This document shows positions 1 through 10,490 of a stretch of 50,325 nt of DNA, in pieces. Positions within the stretch are counted from its first letter, which is position 1. Each line of letters begins with the position of its first letter. This DNA is from Stramenopiles sp. TOSAG23-2 (Eukaryota > Sar): contig LT649269.1 in assembly GCA_900128395.1 (NCBI GenBank), positions 1 through 50,325 on the forward strand, in the 5' to 3' direction. Position numbers and translations under genes: made by a program. Under the pieces are notes generated by a model. It worked only from the letters and a program-made list of their open reading frames with translations, did no database searches and was not told the origin of the DNA.

Positions 1-35
1 TAAATAATATTAATAATATAATAGATCTAAATACA

Positions 36-281
36 ATGTCAAAAGTATTTATTGGCAACTTACCATATCAAGCATCCGAGATAGATATTCATGCGTTAGT
101 TGAAAAATTTGGATCCATAATGGAAATTATCATTTTAAGACGACAAGATGGCACGTCTCGTGGTGCTGGATTTGTCAAATTTTACAGTCCAAATGATGCT
201 ATTAAATGTGTAAATGCATTGAATAATGTTTCGTATGGTAATAGAACGTTGAATTTAAAATTAGAGAAATCATATAAGTAG
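36..281 (+). CDS. Small single-RRM RNA-binding protein
   Basis: This 81-residue protein is almost entirely one RNA recognition motif. The RNP2 strand is VFIGNL (residues 4-9) and the RNP1 strand is RGAGFVKF (residues 42-49); their spacing and the beta-alpha-beta order fit the family. It has no extra domain, signal peptide or membrane segment, so it probably binds RNA in the nucleus or cytoplasm, but the target cannot be told from sequence. The start at 36 lies directly before the first beta strand and the gene ends in TAG. It is convergent with the next gene. The gene is close to the window edge, but the domain looks complete. The RRM call is secure; which RRM subfamily it belongs to is unknown. 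Confidence 0.9.
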   Translation: MSKVFIGNLPYQASEIDIHALVEKFGSIMEIIILRRQDGTSRGAGFVKFYSPNDAIKCVNALNNVSYGNRTLNLKLEKSYK

Positions 282-845
282 GTGATATATCATATTAATA
301 TATATATATCTAATAGTTCAATAAATAAAATCAACGTGGTCAAAATCTAAGTTATAATAATTTTACTTCCCGTGCTAAGTAATATATGCTCAATATTCAA
401 TCTCAAGAATATAATAGCATATCATACGTATGATATGATATATATATATGAAGATCCTTGTATGATACTGCACAGTATCCATAAATTTAGCAATTTAGGA
501 CAAGAAAGGAGAAGGAGAAAGGGGTGAAAAAGTAAGAGAAAATTGTGTGCACGTACATGGTACATCTAGTGTGTGTAAAAGTCGGTATTAAAAATATAAC
601 GAAAAGCGTACCGAACGGGGGGGGGTATTTTAAAAAAGTATTTAACCATGTGTGGGAATCACTTTATTTTAATATTTTTTTTACATTTTTTTTTTTTTTC
701 GCACTCCACCAGAGTAATATTAAATTATGAAAATATTACAAAGATACCGCACGTGTGTCTTCGTAACACACAACCACATACACGCACAATAATAAATAAT
801 ATTTCTTTTATAAACATTTTCAATCCCATACGTACTTCGTATGTT
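282..845. other. Convergent intergenic region, AT-rich
   Basis: This is the 3' flank of both neighbours. It holds a copy of the convergent-gap repeat (342-415), a TA-rich palindromic stretch near 415-450, a purine-rich run near 500-540, and long G and T homopolymers near 620-700. Short open frames here have no recognisable protein and look like chance. Confidence 0.6.
342..415 (-). repeat. Convergent-gap repeat, copy 1
   Basis: Read on the minus strand it contains TTCTTGAGATTGAATATTGA, then a block around TACTTAGCACGGGAAG, then an AT-rich tail ending ACTTAGATTTT. The same ordered blocks recur at 12390-12533, 25834-25914 and 46501-46580, and the tail alone at 16491-16520. All copies lie between the 3' ends of two converging genes. 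Confidence 0.75.
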
Positions 846-2747
846 TTAACTTTCATCCATCATCTTTCGATTCCTTCTACCATTGCCTTTATCATCGTTA
901 TTATCTCTTCTACCTTTTCCTCCCTTTTCAGCAGTTGTTGGACGGCTATTATCTTTTTGTGCAGCTGGTTGTTGTGTTCTTTGCCTATCTGGGCTCAATG
1001 TTGCACCACGTAACAATAAATGTTCTTGGTTTCTTGGTGTTGATGGTCTTACACGTACATTATGCTTATTATTTGCTATTAACTCATCCATAATATTATT
1101 TAAATCTGTCTTTGGTTGCATTTCCGCTGCACCTTCTTCACCACCTTGTGGTCTACGGTGGCCAGCTTCAGCACCTTCGTCTAAAACTTCCATTAAACGC
1201 GTCAATCGATTTTCAATAGATTGAATCTCACGAACAGTTGCTTCAATACCACTGTTGCCATTAGCATTCATTGTATCTGATGCTTTACCACCACCACCTT
1301 CATTGCCTTGTGGTTTGCTGCGCGAGCCACTTCTTCCACCGCCACTATTGTGTGTTGGGGATACCGGCGTTTCAACGTCAATATGTACTAATTTCTGTGC
1401 CATGACACTTATACTTTGTCGAATTTCCAAAATGATTTTCTCCACCCGTTCATGTTCCTCTCTAACAACTTTTAAGCGTCTAACAAATTCATCTTGTGAT
1501 TTGGATAATTTATCAATCATATCACGATTAAAATCAGTTGCACCTGTACCAGAAAATTTAACTGCTTCCATTTTACGTAAAAGTTCAGATTTACGGTTGC
1601 GCAATTGCTCCGTTTTTAAACGTTTTTTGTCGATTTCATTTTGCATCTCAATGCCATAATGCTCGCGTTGGTTCAATCGTTCTACGATGTCATCAACACT
1701 TGATAAGCCAGTTGCTAAACGTATTTCTTGGAATGTTTTTTGATAAAATTCTAATTTATCTTTTATTTGATCCAGCGTCATATTATTTGTCCTTGCTGCT
1801 ATTGCGCTATTACTTTTTTTATTGCGGTCATGCTCTTTCTGCTCCCGTTTCGATTCCTCCAATGCAGCCTGTCGTTCCCTTCGTTTTTTCTCTTCCAAAT
1901 TGACTTTTTGCTCTTCTCGTTTCCGTGCAACTTGCCTTCTATCTTCCAATTGATTTTCCCAACGGACTTTTTCTTGATTTACTAAATGTTTTGAACGTGC
2001 TAATTCTCTTTCCTCTCGTGCTTTTGCCATGCGTACTTCTACTGCCATGGCACGAACTTCGCCAGCTTCCTCCCGCCTTACTGTTAACGCTTCTTCGTAC
2101 GCACGCAATGTATTGTCATAGGTCAAACGTTCTTCTTTTAAACGATTGCACATATATAATAAAGTACGACGATATGCTAGTGTATCACCTAACTGTTTTT
2201 TTGCACTTTCTAACTCATTTCTTTGTGTATTAATAAGTTCCATACCTTTTCGCCTATTTTCCTCCACATCATCTTCTCGTTTCAAGTTAACAAGTCGATC
2301 CCGCAACGTTTGTAAATCTTTATGCATTTTACGATGCGCTTCTCTTAATGAATTATATACATCACGGGATTGTCTAACTTCCAACTGTAAGATATGTACC
2401 CTATCAACATATTTATCTCCTGAGCTTTCTTCACCCTCTAAATGTGGCTCCTTTGTTTCTTTCTTTTTTGTTGAGCCACCTATACCACTGCCAAGGCCAG
2501 TCGTAGATTGGGAGCCACGTTGATTTTTACTAAGCTTTGATGATTTACCTAAAGCAGCAGTAGATTTAGACTTTACGATTTTTGGTAACGGTGAACTAGT
2601 TGGCCTTGTACCACCAATTTCTGTAAAATCAGGACGTCCAGGCCCAGGTTTCAATCCACTACGTCTAGCCCTTTGACGTTTCTTGACTTCCCTCGTCTCG
2701 GCTAAAATTTGTTGATCCAAACGTAACGGCGCAACTTCATCCGACAT
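846..2747 (-). CDS. Coiled-coil protein, outer dynein arm docking-like (CCDC151/CCDC114 group)
   Basis: This protein has about 633 residues. After a basic, low-complexity N-terminus (about 1-105) come long charged heptad-rich coiled coils (about 115-470), then a glycine/serine-rich stretch and a polar C-terminus. The segment around FQEIRLATGLSSVDDIVER, followed by more coiled coil, resembles the conserved piece of axonemal docking-complex proteins (CCDC151/ODAD3, CCDC114/ODAD1), which anchor outer dynein arms on doublet microtubules. I chose the ATG at 2747 because the longer frame upstream translates AC/TA repeats into Cys/Val/Tyr runs that cannot be real. The gene is convergent with the RRM gene. 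It is certainly a coiled-coil gene; membership in the docking family is an inference of moderate strength. Confidence 0.7.
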   Translation of the reverse strand: MSDEVAPLRLDQQILAETREVKKRQRARRSGLKPGPGRPDFTEIGGTRPTSSPLPKIVKSKSTAALGKSSKLSKNQRGSQSTTGLGSGIGGSTKKKETKEPHLEGEESSGDKYVDRVHILQLEVRQSRDVYNSLREAHRKMHKDLQTLRDRLVNLKREDDVEENRRKGMELINTQRNELESAKKQLGDTLAYRRTLLYMCNRLKEERLTYDNTLRAYEEALTVRREEAGEVRAMAVEVRMAKAREERELARSKHLVNQEKVRWENQLEDRRQVARKREEQKVNLEEKKRRERQAALEESKREQKEHDRNKKSNSAIAARTNNMTLDQIKDKLEFYQKTFQEIRLATGLSSVDDIVERLNQREHYGIEMQNEIDKKRLKTEQLRNRKSELLRKMEAVKFSGTGATDFNRDMIDKLSKSQDEFVRRLKVVREEHERVEKIILEIRQSISVMAQKLVHIDVETPVSPTHNSGGGRSGSRSKPQGNEGGGGKASDTMNANGNSGIEATVREIQSIENRLTRLMEVLDEGAEAGHRRPQGGEEGAAEMQPKTDLNNIMDELIANNKHNVRVRPSTPRNQEHLLLRGATLSPDRQRTQQPAAQKDNSRPTTAEKGGKGRRDNNDDKGNGRRNRKMMDES

Positions 2748-3359
2748 GTTTTCACACACACACACACACAAAGATGTATAATACGATAACTTTTGTATAT
2801 ATAATATATATATATATATGTCATACGCGCAGGAACACGGATACACACTAAATCTATATATGAAATATTATTTATAATAAATAATATATTGCTTATTTTT
2901 TGGCAATGGTGTGTACCTGTTAACTAGATTAATAAATGCCGTTGTGTTTCTGTGTGAGTTTATTTTTTCATAACAGTCACATAAATATACATAGCACCTA
3001 TCAAATAAAACAACAAAACAAAATAACTTAAAAATAGGAAACATTTACATATAATATGACGTAATAGAATAAAATAATTAAGGTACATTATTTTAAATAT
3101 ACAATATAATTAAAACATGAAAACATACAATACTATATTACTAACTAGGAACGTATAGCTCTACTCTAAGAATGCATAAAAAATAATAGAAAGAGTGGGT
3201 GCTAGTTGTATGTTGTATACTTGTAAACCGAATTTACTAAGCGCTAGTTGTAGTGTAAGTATTAATAATCGCATTTACGGTGAGTGCGAATATATCCAAC
3301 AAATCAACAATATATACTCTACAATAACATATGATGTTCATAGTAAACTAATAAGACGA
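2748..3359. other. Intergenic, tandem minus-strand genes
   Basis: This is the upstream region of the coiled-coil gene and the 3' flank of the EGF gene. It starts with a short CA/TG microsatellite and a TA run that probably lie in the 5' UTR or core promoter. No coding or RNA gene was recognised. Confidence 0.5.
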
Positions 3360-6188
3360 CTATAATCTCGTGTTCGCACTAACTGCACTACCAGACGCAC
3401 TATCCACGTCACTTAAAATAGTACCAGTAACATGATATGTATCTGCAGCTCTACAAATGAAATCCAAATTTGTCCCAGCTTTTCCAGGCTTAGTACCATC
3501 ACCAGCTTTTAAATATATAGCATTTGCACCTGATGCCATAACAACACCTTTTGTTTTATATGCTTGTGTATCTTCGGCTAGATATACAAAACCAGAAAAA
3601 ATGTCATTGAGCCCTCCAACGATGGTATATCCAGCGCTAGAACTTTCTAACAATATATGCAATTCAAAATTCCAACCTAATGACGATCCACTGCAATCAG
3701 GCAAAGTTAATGTAAATCCATCCGCTGAATTAAGCAAAACTTTCGAGCCAGAATCAGTTGATGTTAATGTAGTTTGAGCTGTCAGTACTTTCAAACCCCA
3801 ATAGGAGCTAGACAACCCATCCGAATGTCCAAACCGTATATTATCCATTATAACGTCGCCATTGGTTGATGTAAAGGTCAAATCATTGCCAGCAGCACCT
3901 GTATGCGTCATTGTTGTCGCACTTGTTGTAGTTAAAAGGATATCACCCCCAGAATTTGATATTCCGCCAGCAACTATATCAAAATTTCCTGTAACAGTAC
4001 TATCTTGAGCAGCGTGTATACCACCACCAGCAATCATGCTCCCATCACCTTTAACCGACAGTGCATCTGTACCACTCATGTTTTGGTACCAAAACTCAGT
4101 TGCCCCATCTGTTCCATGCGCGGCATAGGTCCAATTTATTGCATTGAAGGTAGTGATAAAGTGCATAAATTCGAATGTATTAGCACTGGCAACGGTAGTG
4201 GTCATTTTTAATAGAGACCCTGTAAATGAACTACTAGCTGTTTGTGTAACAATCATGGCGTTTCCATCAGTGACCGCCAGTCCACTTGTAAAATTGGTAT
4301 TGATTTTAGCATTGAAATATACCAATGGAGTTCCACTTCTTTGTGTTTGATCAATACTATAATCATGTGCCGACAATGGCATTGTTTGGGTTGATGCTTT
4401 TAATGTCGGAAAAACAGTTTTTAAACTGGTGGACATTGTTAATGCAAATGCACCACCAACGTATAACTTTTTTCCTACTGCTAATCCACCAGCTGCAATC
4501 ATCGATCCAGTCAGCTTGTTAGTAGCAGCTGTAGTTATTTTTGAAACCAACGTGCCGACATACAATTTTTTTCCAATTCCAAATCCACCCGTATGCGTTA
4601 ATGTTCCCGTTGTTACACCTGTGCTTTGAACTGTTGAATATAATGCCAACTCTCCAGCCCCAGTCAGTCTGAAGAGTGATGCACCGTTTGCACTTCCCTG
4701 TATCACATTGTAAGCAGCTTCAGTTCCAGTCCCAAGCGTTTCTATTAAGCTGGTATCGTATGTATTGCCAAGGCTATTATATAAACGAACTATCGCGGTA
4801 TTAGACGTCGGTGCATCTAAGGTAATGTGAGATGTCACATTTATTGAATTTCGCAGTCTAGTATCACGCATCGCTGCTAACGTTATATTTCCCGTGCTTG
4901 ACTTCATTCCCCCCAATGCAACTGTTGCCACTCCATCCCCTCGTATATCAACACATTTTTTCGTCCCATGCAATACCGAGAAAAAGCTAAAGTCACTCTC
5001 CTTTTGTTTCTTCGTCTCCAATATCAAAGCGTCTCCTGTATACGATGTATGTGTGAAACTTACAGCTTTCCCTGTAGCATTCTGTACCTCAAGAGCATAG
5101 ATATGATTAAACCTATCACAGTTATGGCCGAAAAATTCATCAGCACAAGTGCATTCCCCAGTTGTAAAATCACATGTACCACGGGCAGAACATATATCAT
5201 TTCTGTAAGTCCCAGTTTGAACATCTGCCCAAACACATGTTGGATCAGTTGCACCAGCATTGTACACTTGACAATGAAATAAATTTATATCCGGTACCCC
5301 ATCATGGTTATATATATTATTTTCCTGTGGTTTTGTTGGCCATGATGTAAACGTAATAGAATATACTGCCCCATTGGTGTTTGTGTCAACCGTGCCTCTT
5401 GTAACATCAACAGTTTTTATATTGCCTAATGCTTCTAGTTCGGTCTTTAAAACACTTGCCGTCGCTGTGTTTGCATTTGAATCTAGGAGAAAATAATGGC
5501 CATAAAATCCTATTCTAAAAGTTCCCGTTAACGCACCACTAGCTGCTCCAGTGGTTAGTTTCACAATATGGTAAACAGTCTCGTTTGTCGCAGGATCATG
5601 CCCCCTTGGACAATTTATTATACTACAATCTGGGCCTAGAAAATTCCAATCGCATATACAACCGTGTGTAAATGGTCCATCCCATAATGAATATAACATA
5701 CCTGTCCCGTCACCATCTGGATCAAATCCTTCTTGTTTTGAAAAATCATTCATGCTGATGCATCGGCCTTTACTATTACAATCAAAATCGCTCACGGTTG
5801 GACACACATTCATTTCGCAAGCGGTTCCTTTGAATCCTTCCATGCATTCGCATAAACCACCAGCACCGCACTTACCAACTCCAGAACATACTACTTCAGT
5901 ATCGTGTGGTGCAGAAATAGTTCGAGTTTTTGAGAAAAAATAAGGACCTTTTGGACAATCACGTTCTGAACAGTCAGGTGCACGACGAAATCCTGTCGGG
6001 CAATCGCAATGGTAACCATTGTGTGCAGTTTCGTTATATCGACATATGCCGATACCACTGCATTCATTTGGACAATCATAAGGCATCCCTTCACTAGAAG
6101 TATGAAAAATATTTGCGTTAAACACAAATACAAAAATATATAAAACTGTTACATTCAGAAACTTACTACAGCCTTTTGTCATTGTCAT
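3360..6188 (-). CDS. Secreted mastigoneme-like (Sig1/OCM-type) EGF-repeat protein
   Basis: This protein has about 942 residues. A hydrophobic signal peptide (about 10-30) is followed by a cysteine-rich N-terminus of EGF/tenascin-like modules (CSGIGICRY, CECMEGFKGTACE, CICDWNFLGPDCS) and the CPRGHDP signature typical of stramenopile flagellar-hair proteins. A further EGF-like module (CSARGTCDFTTGECTC) closes this half. The middle is a threonine/glycine-rich beta-repeat region with lines such as GFGIGKKLYVG and GGLAVGKKLYVGG (about 520-600) that look like trimeric tail-fibre repeats. The C-terminus (about 810-942) is a beta-rich domain with FTLTLPDCSG. I start at 6188 because this M leads directly into the signal peptide; an in-frame ATG at 6221 is also possible. 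Its paralogue lies head-to-head at 7093. Role by inference: structural protein of tubular flagellar hairs, made through the ER/Golgi. Confidence 0.8.
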   Translation of the reverse strand: MTMTKGCSKFLNVTVLYIFVFVFNANIFHTSSEGMPYDCPNECSGIGICRYNETAHNGYHCDCPTGFRRAPDCSERDCPKGPYFFSKTRTISAPHDTEVVCSGVGKCGAGGLCECMEGFKGTACEMNVCPTVSDFDCNSKGRCISMNDFSKQEGFDPDGDGTGMLYSLWDGPFTHGCICDWNFLGPDCSIINCPRGHDPATNETVYHIVKLTTGAASGALTGTFRIGFYGHYFLLDSNANTATASVLKTELEALGNIKTVDVTRGTVDTNTNGAVYSITFTSWPTKPQENNIYNHDGVPDINLFHCQVYNAGATDPTCVWADVQTGTYRNDICSARGTCDFTTGECTCADEFFGHNCDRFNHIYALEVQNATGKAVSFTHTSYTGDALILETKKQKESDFSFFSVLHGTKKCVDIRGDGVATVALGGMKSSTGNITLAAMRDTRLRNSINVTSHITLDAPTSNTAIVRLYNSLGNTYDTSLIETLGTGTEAAYNVIQGSANGASLFRLTGAGELALYSTVQSTGVTTGTLTHTGGFGIGKKLYVGTLVSKITTAATNKLTGSMIAAGGLAVGKKLYVGGAFALTMSTSLKTVFPTLKASTQTMPLSAHDYSIDQTQRSGTPLVYFNAKINTNFTSGLAVTDGNAMIVTQTASSSFTGSLLKMTTTVASANTFEFMHFITTFNAINWTYAAHGTDGATEFWYQNMSGTDALSVKGDGSMIAGGGIHAAQDSTVTGNFDIVAGGISNSGGDILLTTTSATTMTHTGAAGNDLTFTSTNGDVIMDNIRFGHSDGLSSSYWGLKVLTAQTTLTSTDSGSKVLLNSADGFTLTLPDCSGSSLGWNFELHILLESSSAGYTIVGGLNDIFSGFVYLAEDTQAYKTKGVVMASGANAIYLKAGDGTKPGKAGTNLDFICRAADTYHVTGTILSDVDSASGSAVSANTRL

Positions 6189-6921
6189 AGTACTAACAGT
6201 AAAAATATTATATATATACATATATATATATTATTATTAAAAAAGAGAGAGGTCCAATATTTTAGTTACTTCTTACAAGCATTATTATATCAACGGAGTG
6301 TGTTTAAATGTAGTAGATGTACTATGTTGATTAGACTATGAAAAAAAATTTCTTCACACGTCGAAAAATAAATTTTACATTAAATGTATTATTATTTATA
6401 ATATATAATAATATAATACGCCACCAAAAAAAAAAAAACAACATCATAATAATATGATGTGTGTCGAGGTGTTTGATGATGGAATATGTATGCTGGTAGT
6501 ATGCTGGTATATTAATAATAGTAAGGCTTTAATGTAGTTTGTATTTGTTACTTTTTGCATTTTATACTACGATATCTGGTAGTTAAATATACAACCTACA
6601 ACCTATTAAGAAATTGTATTAATATAGCATTCCACAGCATTCCAGCTTACAGCATTTTAATTTGTAGCAGTTAAAAACTTGAGCAGCGATTCCTTCAACG
6701 TGATTGGATTATGAAAACTGACATGCTGACAGCAATAGAGCCTCTTGTATTTTTTGATGAGGAATATTAATAAATGGGTGCAATGCTGGCCCGGCTGGCC
6801 TGGAATAAATAACAGGAAAAAAATATCATCAGATAGAAGAAGAATATTATTAATACCACCAACGCCTAATAAATCATATATAAGTAAATATAAATATACA
6901 CATAAATATACAGAGAACCGT

Positions 6922-6954
<33 letters not shown>

Positions 6955-7092
6955 GATCAAACTGTTCGAAGATTTACCCGTGTGTATTAGTTTTACTTAC
7001 CTAACAATTAATGGTTGCCATTACTGCGCTTTCTTGTCAGAAAATATTGATGTGTCAAGAACTTCAAAAATAATTAGATTTACGATTAGAGA
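6189..7092. promoter_or_regulatory. Shared divergent promoter region of the mastigoneme-like pair
   Basis: About 0.9 kb separates the two head-to-head starts. It contains an A-homopolymer (near 6426), repeated ATGCTGGTA words (near 6490-6510), repeated CAGCATT/CCAGC words (near 6625-6660), a GC-rich palindromic patch CTGGCCCGGCTGGCCTGG (6787-6804) and a long TA microsatellite (near 6920-6953). The shared position suggests co-expression of the pair; no specific factor site can be named. Confidence 0.45.
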
Positions 7093-9984
7093 ATGTCAGG
7101 TTTAAACGTTTTTGTGTCGTCATTTTTTTATATAGTACTATTGTTAGTGGCATATTTTGTATTACCGTCATCTTCACATTGCCCAAACCTGTGCAGTGGC
7201 CATGGAAGTTGTAATGCAACTGACAGTTGCACTTGTTACGAAGGTTGGGATGGAGCAAGGGACTGCTCCCTTCGCGATTGCAAAAGAGGTATAGCATTAT
7301 TTTCGGCTGGTACACATACAACAACTGATAATAATATGGCAGAGTGTTCCAATGCAGGAATTTGCGATAGGTTTACTGGTTTTTGTGTTTGCAAAATTGG
7401 ATTTGTTGGTCCGACTTGTGAAAGGCTAACATGTCCTCCATATTCAGAGGAAGGGGAAGAAAGTGTCGACAATATATGCAATGGCCACGGTACCTGCACA
7501 AGCATTTACGATGCTGGAACTAGGCATGGAGCAGATACAACGGATGGGACAATAGGTGATGGACTTGGACCAGCATACACTGGTTGGGACAAAGACTTTA
7601 TTCACGGCTGTGTTTGTGAATGGGGTTGGGGTGGAAATGATTGTACTTATAGGCTATGTCCGAAGGGTGATGATCCGTTGACGACAGGAACCAATTTGGT
7701 ATTTACGATCACTACCAATGTTGCATCTGGGTCATTGGCCGGATTATGGACTTTAAAATTTGTTGGTCATGAGACAACATTCGAGGCTGACGGTAGTGCA
7801 TTGGCAGATGCAGCTTGTGCAAATGCGATAATGGCGTTGTTGAATGTTGAAACGGCAACTTGTGTCGTTTCTAATGTTGATGGTACCACAAAGGCAGCAA
7901 CAATGACGGTAACAATTACAAAATATCCTGAGCTGGTATTTGAAAATAATATATATAGCCATACTGGCTCACCTGCATTGTCTCAAATATCATGCACAGG
8001 TGGTTTAATAACGTCATCGCCGACAACACCCAGTTGTACCATAGCAATTACTACTGCCGCGACAAATGAATATGCAACTTGTTCAAATAGAGGTGTATGT
8101 GATTTTGCAACAGGGTTGTGCACATGTGGTACAAACTATTATGGCTCTTCATGTGATACACGTGGAACAACGCAGGAAGTTGATGATGCCGCCGCAGCTT
8201 TAATAGTGTCGTCAACAGGTGATTCGTACACAGGTAATGTGATGGAACTTTCTACTACTAGATCGGCTTCATCAGATTTTAATTTTTTAAAAGCAACTGC
8301 TTCTGGAGCAACTGTTTTTAGCATCCAAGGAGATGGTCTGGTCAAAATGACAAATGGTTTAAACATTGAAAAGGGTGGTATAACGCTTGAATCAGGTGGA
8401 ATTACATTAAATGATGGTGTGATAGAAGTTTATGATGATTCAAATAATGCCCTGTTGAAAGCAGGCGCGATAAGCGCTGCTTATACCGGAAACATTTTGC
8501 AATTGGATACAAATAGTGGTAGTTCAACTAATTGGAATTTCTTGAAGTTTAGTAGTGATTTTGTAAACACTGGTGGAACGCAGCAATTTAAAGTCGATGG
8601 CACAGGTCAAGTTTTTATAACGAGTACAGTAGATAGTACCAGTACAACAACTGGGTCATTTCAAACGACTGGTGGAGCTGGTATTGCAAAAACATTATAT
8701 GTCGGAGAAGGTGTTGTTTCATTAGATACTACTACATCGACATCAACAACCACTGGTTCTGTCATTGTTGCTGGCGGCCTTGGTGTAGCAGGTAATTTTT
8801 ACACTGGCGGTGGCATTGTTGTTGAAGATGGTGGTGCGTATTTTGCCAACAGCGCTACTGGGGACGTCGATGTTGTTACATTAACGCAGACTGATAGTGA
8901 TGGATTTACAGGATCTGTTTTGCGATTAGAGGCAACACAAGGATCTGCTACTACATATAATTTAATGGAAGCCTATAGTTCCATAGCCGGTACCCCTGCC
9001 GAAGTCTTTACCATCAGAGGTGATGGGAAAATTACAATTACAGGTGCCTTGTCCGTAACTTCCGGAGGTTTAAATATTACTGCTGGTGGCTTATCAGCCA
9101 CGGGAAACATCGCTTTTGCAGGGGGTGGTATTACAATGTCATCAACAAGTGCACAAGCAATTACTCATACAGGGGCGAATGGTGCTGATTTGACTGTGTC
9201 ATCCACCAATGGTGATGTCTACGTTGAATCAGTTAAAATTAGTGGACATATGATGACGGGCCATCATTATGAAGTTGAAACCATAGGCGTAGATAGGACA
9301 CTTGTAAATAGCGATTCCGGGAAGCGATTTTATCTGAATAATGCTACAGGATTTATCGTTACTTTGCCTGAATGTACAACTAGCACTTTAGGTGCATTTT
9401 TTGAATTCGATGTTCTTGTAGATACGCAGGTAGGGCATTTTGTTCGTTGTTCGGGAACTGATACCATAATAGGTGGTGTACAAACTGTAACTCTGTCTGA
9501 TTCCTTCTACACTGCAGCTGTTGCTGGTGCTCAACAACTTGATTTTCGTGGGCATGGGTTGTGCAGTAACGTTTATGCAACACGGACATGTAAATTGTGG
9601 GCAACAGCAACTTATGGAAATGTAACTAATTGTGATGACAATCCTTGTTCTAATGGGGGAAGTACTTGTAGTGGACTTTTGGCTAACAATTTTGAAGAAA
9701 CATATACAGAGACGTGTACAATTGATCAACAACATTTTTGCTATTTATTAAATACAAAAGCGGCTTGTACTACCCAAGGGGAAGTTGCGGGTGCAAGTAC
9801 GTCAGATGACTTTAGAACAACACCTCAAGTATGGACCAATGGTCCCGGTGGAGACCCTGGGACACGCGTCATGTTAACATGTGTTGCTGATAAAGTATGG
9901 TATGTATCAGGTGTCGTGCTTACTGATGAAACGACATCAACTACGGAAGCTGCTGCATTTACAAGTACGGTTAGTAGACTTTGA
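7093..9984 (+). CDS. Secreted mastigoneme-like (Sig1/OCM-type) EGF-repeat protein
   Basis: This 963-residue paralogue of the 3360-6188 product has the same order of parts. A signal peptide (about 1-30) precedes EGF/tenascin-like modules (CSGHGSCNATDSCTC, CSNAGICDRFTGFCVC, CNGHGTCTS) and the hallmark CPKGDDPLTTG (about 195-205). A fourth module, CSNRGVCDFATGLCTCG, follows near 335-350. The middle is Thr/Gly-rich with two tail-fibre-like lines, GGAGIAKTLYVGEG and GGLGVAGNFYTGGG (about 525-575). The C-terminal beta domain (about 740-963) contains FIVTLPECTTS and, unlike the paralogue, an inserted cysteine-rich stretch (NCDDNPCSNGGSTC, about 846-860). It ends with TGA. Such proteins build stramenopile flagellar hairs; that role is inferred from architecture. 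Confidence 0.82.
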   Translation: MSGLNVFVSSFFYIVLLLVAYFVLPSSSHCPNLCSGHGSCNATDSCTCYEGWDGARDCSLRDCKRGIALFSAGTHTTTDNNMAECSNAGICDRFTGFCVCKIGFVGPTCERLTCPPYSEEGEESVDNICNGHGTCTSIYDAGTRHGADTTDGTIGDGLGPAYTGWDKDFIHGCVCEWGWGGNDCTYRLCPKGDDPLTTGTNLVFTITTNVASGSLAGLWTLKFVGHETTFEADGSALADAACANAIMALLNVETATCVVSNVDGTTKAATMTVTITKYPELVFENNIYSHTGSPALSQISCTGGLITSSPTTPSCTIAITTAATNEYATCSNRGVCDFATGLCTCGTNYYGSSCDTRGTTQEVDDAAAALIVSSTGDSYTGNVMELSTTRSASSDFNFLKATASGATVFSIQGDGLVKMTNGLNIEKGGITLESGGITLNDGVIEVYDDSNNALLKAGAISAAYTGNILQLDTNSGSSTNWNFLKFSSDFVNTGGTQQFKVDGTGQVFITSTVDSTSTTTGSFQTTGGAGIAKTLYVGEGVVSLDTTTSTSTTTGSVIVAGGLGVAGNFYTGGGIVVEDGGAYFANSATGDVDVVTLTQTDSDGFTGSVLRLEATQGSATTYNLMEAYSSIAGTPAEVFTIRGDGKITITGALSVTSGGLNITAGGLSATGNIAFAGGGITMSSTSAQAITHTGANGADLTVSSTNGDVYVESVKISGHMMTGHHYEVETIGVDRTLVNSDSGKRFYLNNATGFIVTLPECTTSTLGAFFEFDVLVDTQVGHFVRCSGTDTIIGGVQTVTLSDSFYTAAVAGAQQLDFRGHGLCSNVYATRTCKLWATATYGNVTNCDDNPCSNGGSTCSGLLANNFEETYTETCTIDQQHFCYLLNTKAACTTQGEVAGASTSDDFRTTPQVWTNGPGGDPGTRVMLTCVADKVWYVSGVVLTDETTSTTEAAAFTSTVSRL

Positions 9985-10490
9985 TGTTTGGAGAAATTAT
10001 AAAATAATCAAACTAATTTATAAAATGATAGAATGTTTATAAATGCAAATTAGAACTATTAGGTGTGGCTATAATATGAACTATGCACTATGCACTATGC
10101 ACCATCATATATTATGTATTATAATATTATAATATAAATAGAGCCCTATTATAATATTACTTTCAAAAAATAAATTACTACTACATTAATACAACACACT
10201 GGATACACACTACACTGTACTACTAATAAAAAATTATTTATTAGTATTATTAACATTATTATTTACTATTATTATTATTATTATTACTACTACTGGACTA
10301 CATAATAATATACAAATGGAATACAGCCTTTCTTCTTTCCTTTCTTCTATCTCTAGGTGGTAAGCTACAACTAATTGGAACAAAAACACAACAAAGATTA
10401 CATGTTAAGCTCCAAGTGATACTTTCTAATCAATATCAACACATTTTATGTAAAAAAATATTGAATTATTGAGAATAACAATATAATATA
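9985..10490. other. Intergenic with trinucleotide microsatellite
   Basis: This gap lies between two plus-strand genes. It holds a threefold ACTATGC repeat near 10080-10100, an ATT-type microsatellite near 10240-10290 and a pyrimidine tract near 10330-10360. No gene was recognised. Confidence 0.5.

Noticed and set aside
545-730. Short plus-strand frames between the RRM and coiled-coil genes
   Set aside because: They translate homopolymer runs and AT-rich DNA, with no domain or signal peptide of sensible composition.
2748-2846. Upstream extension of the coiled-coil protein to the ATG at 2846
   Set aside because: The extra 33 residues are translated CA and TA repeats (Cys/Val, Ile/Tyr runs), so the ATG at 2747 is preferred.
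10320-10490. Possible 5' UTR intron (pyrimidine tract then TAG near 10355)
   Set aside because: No matching donor or branch point could be supported, and the downstream gene has a complete N-terminus with signal peptide.
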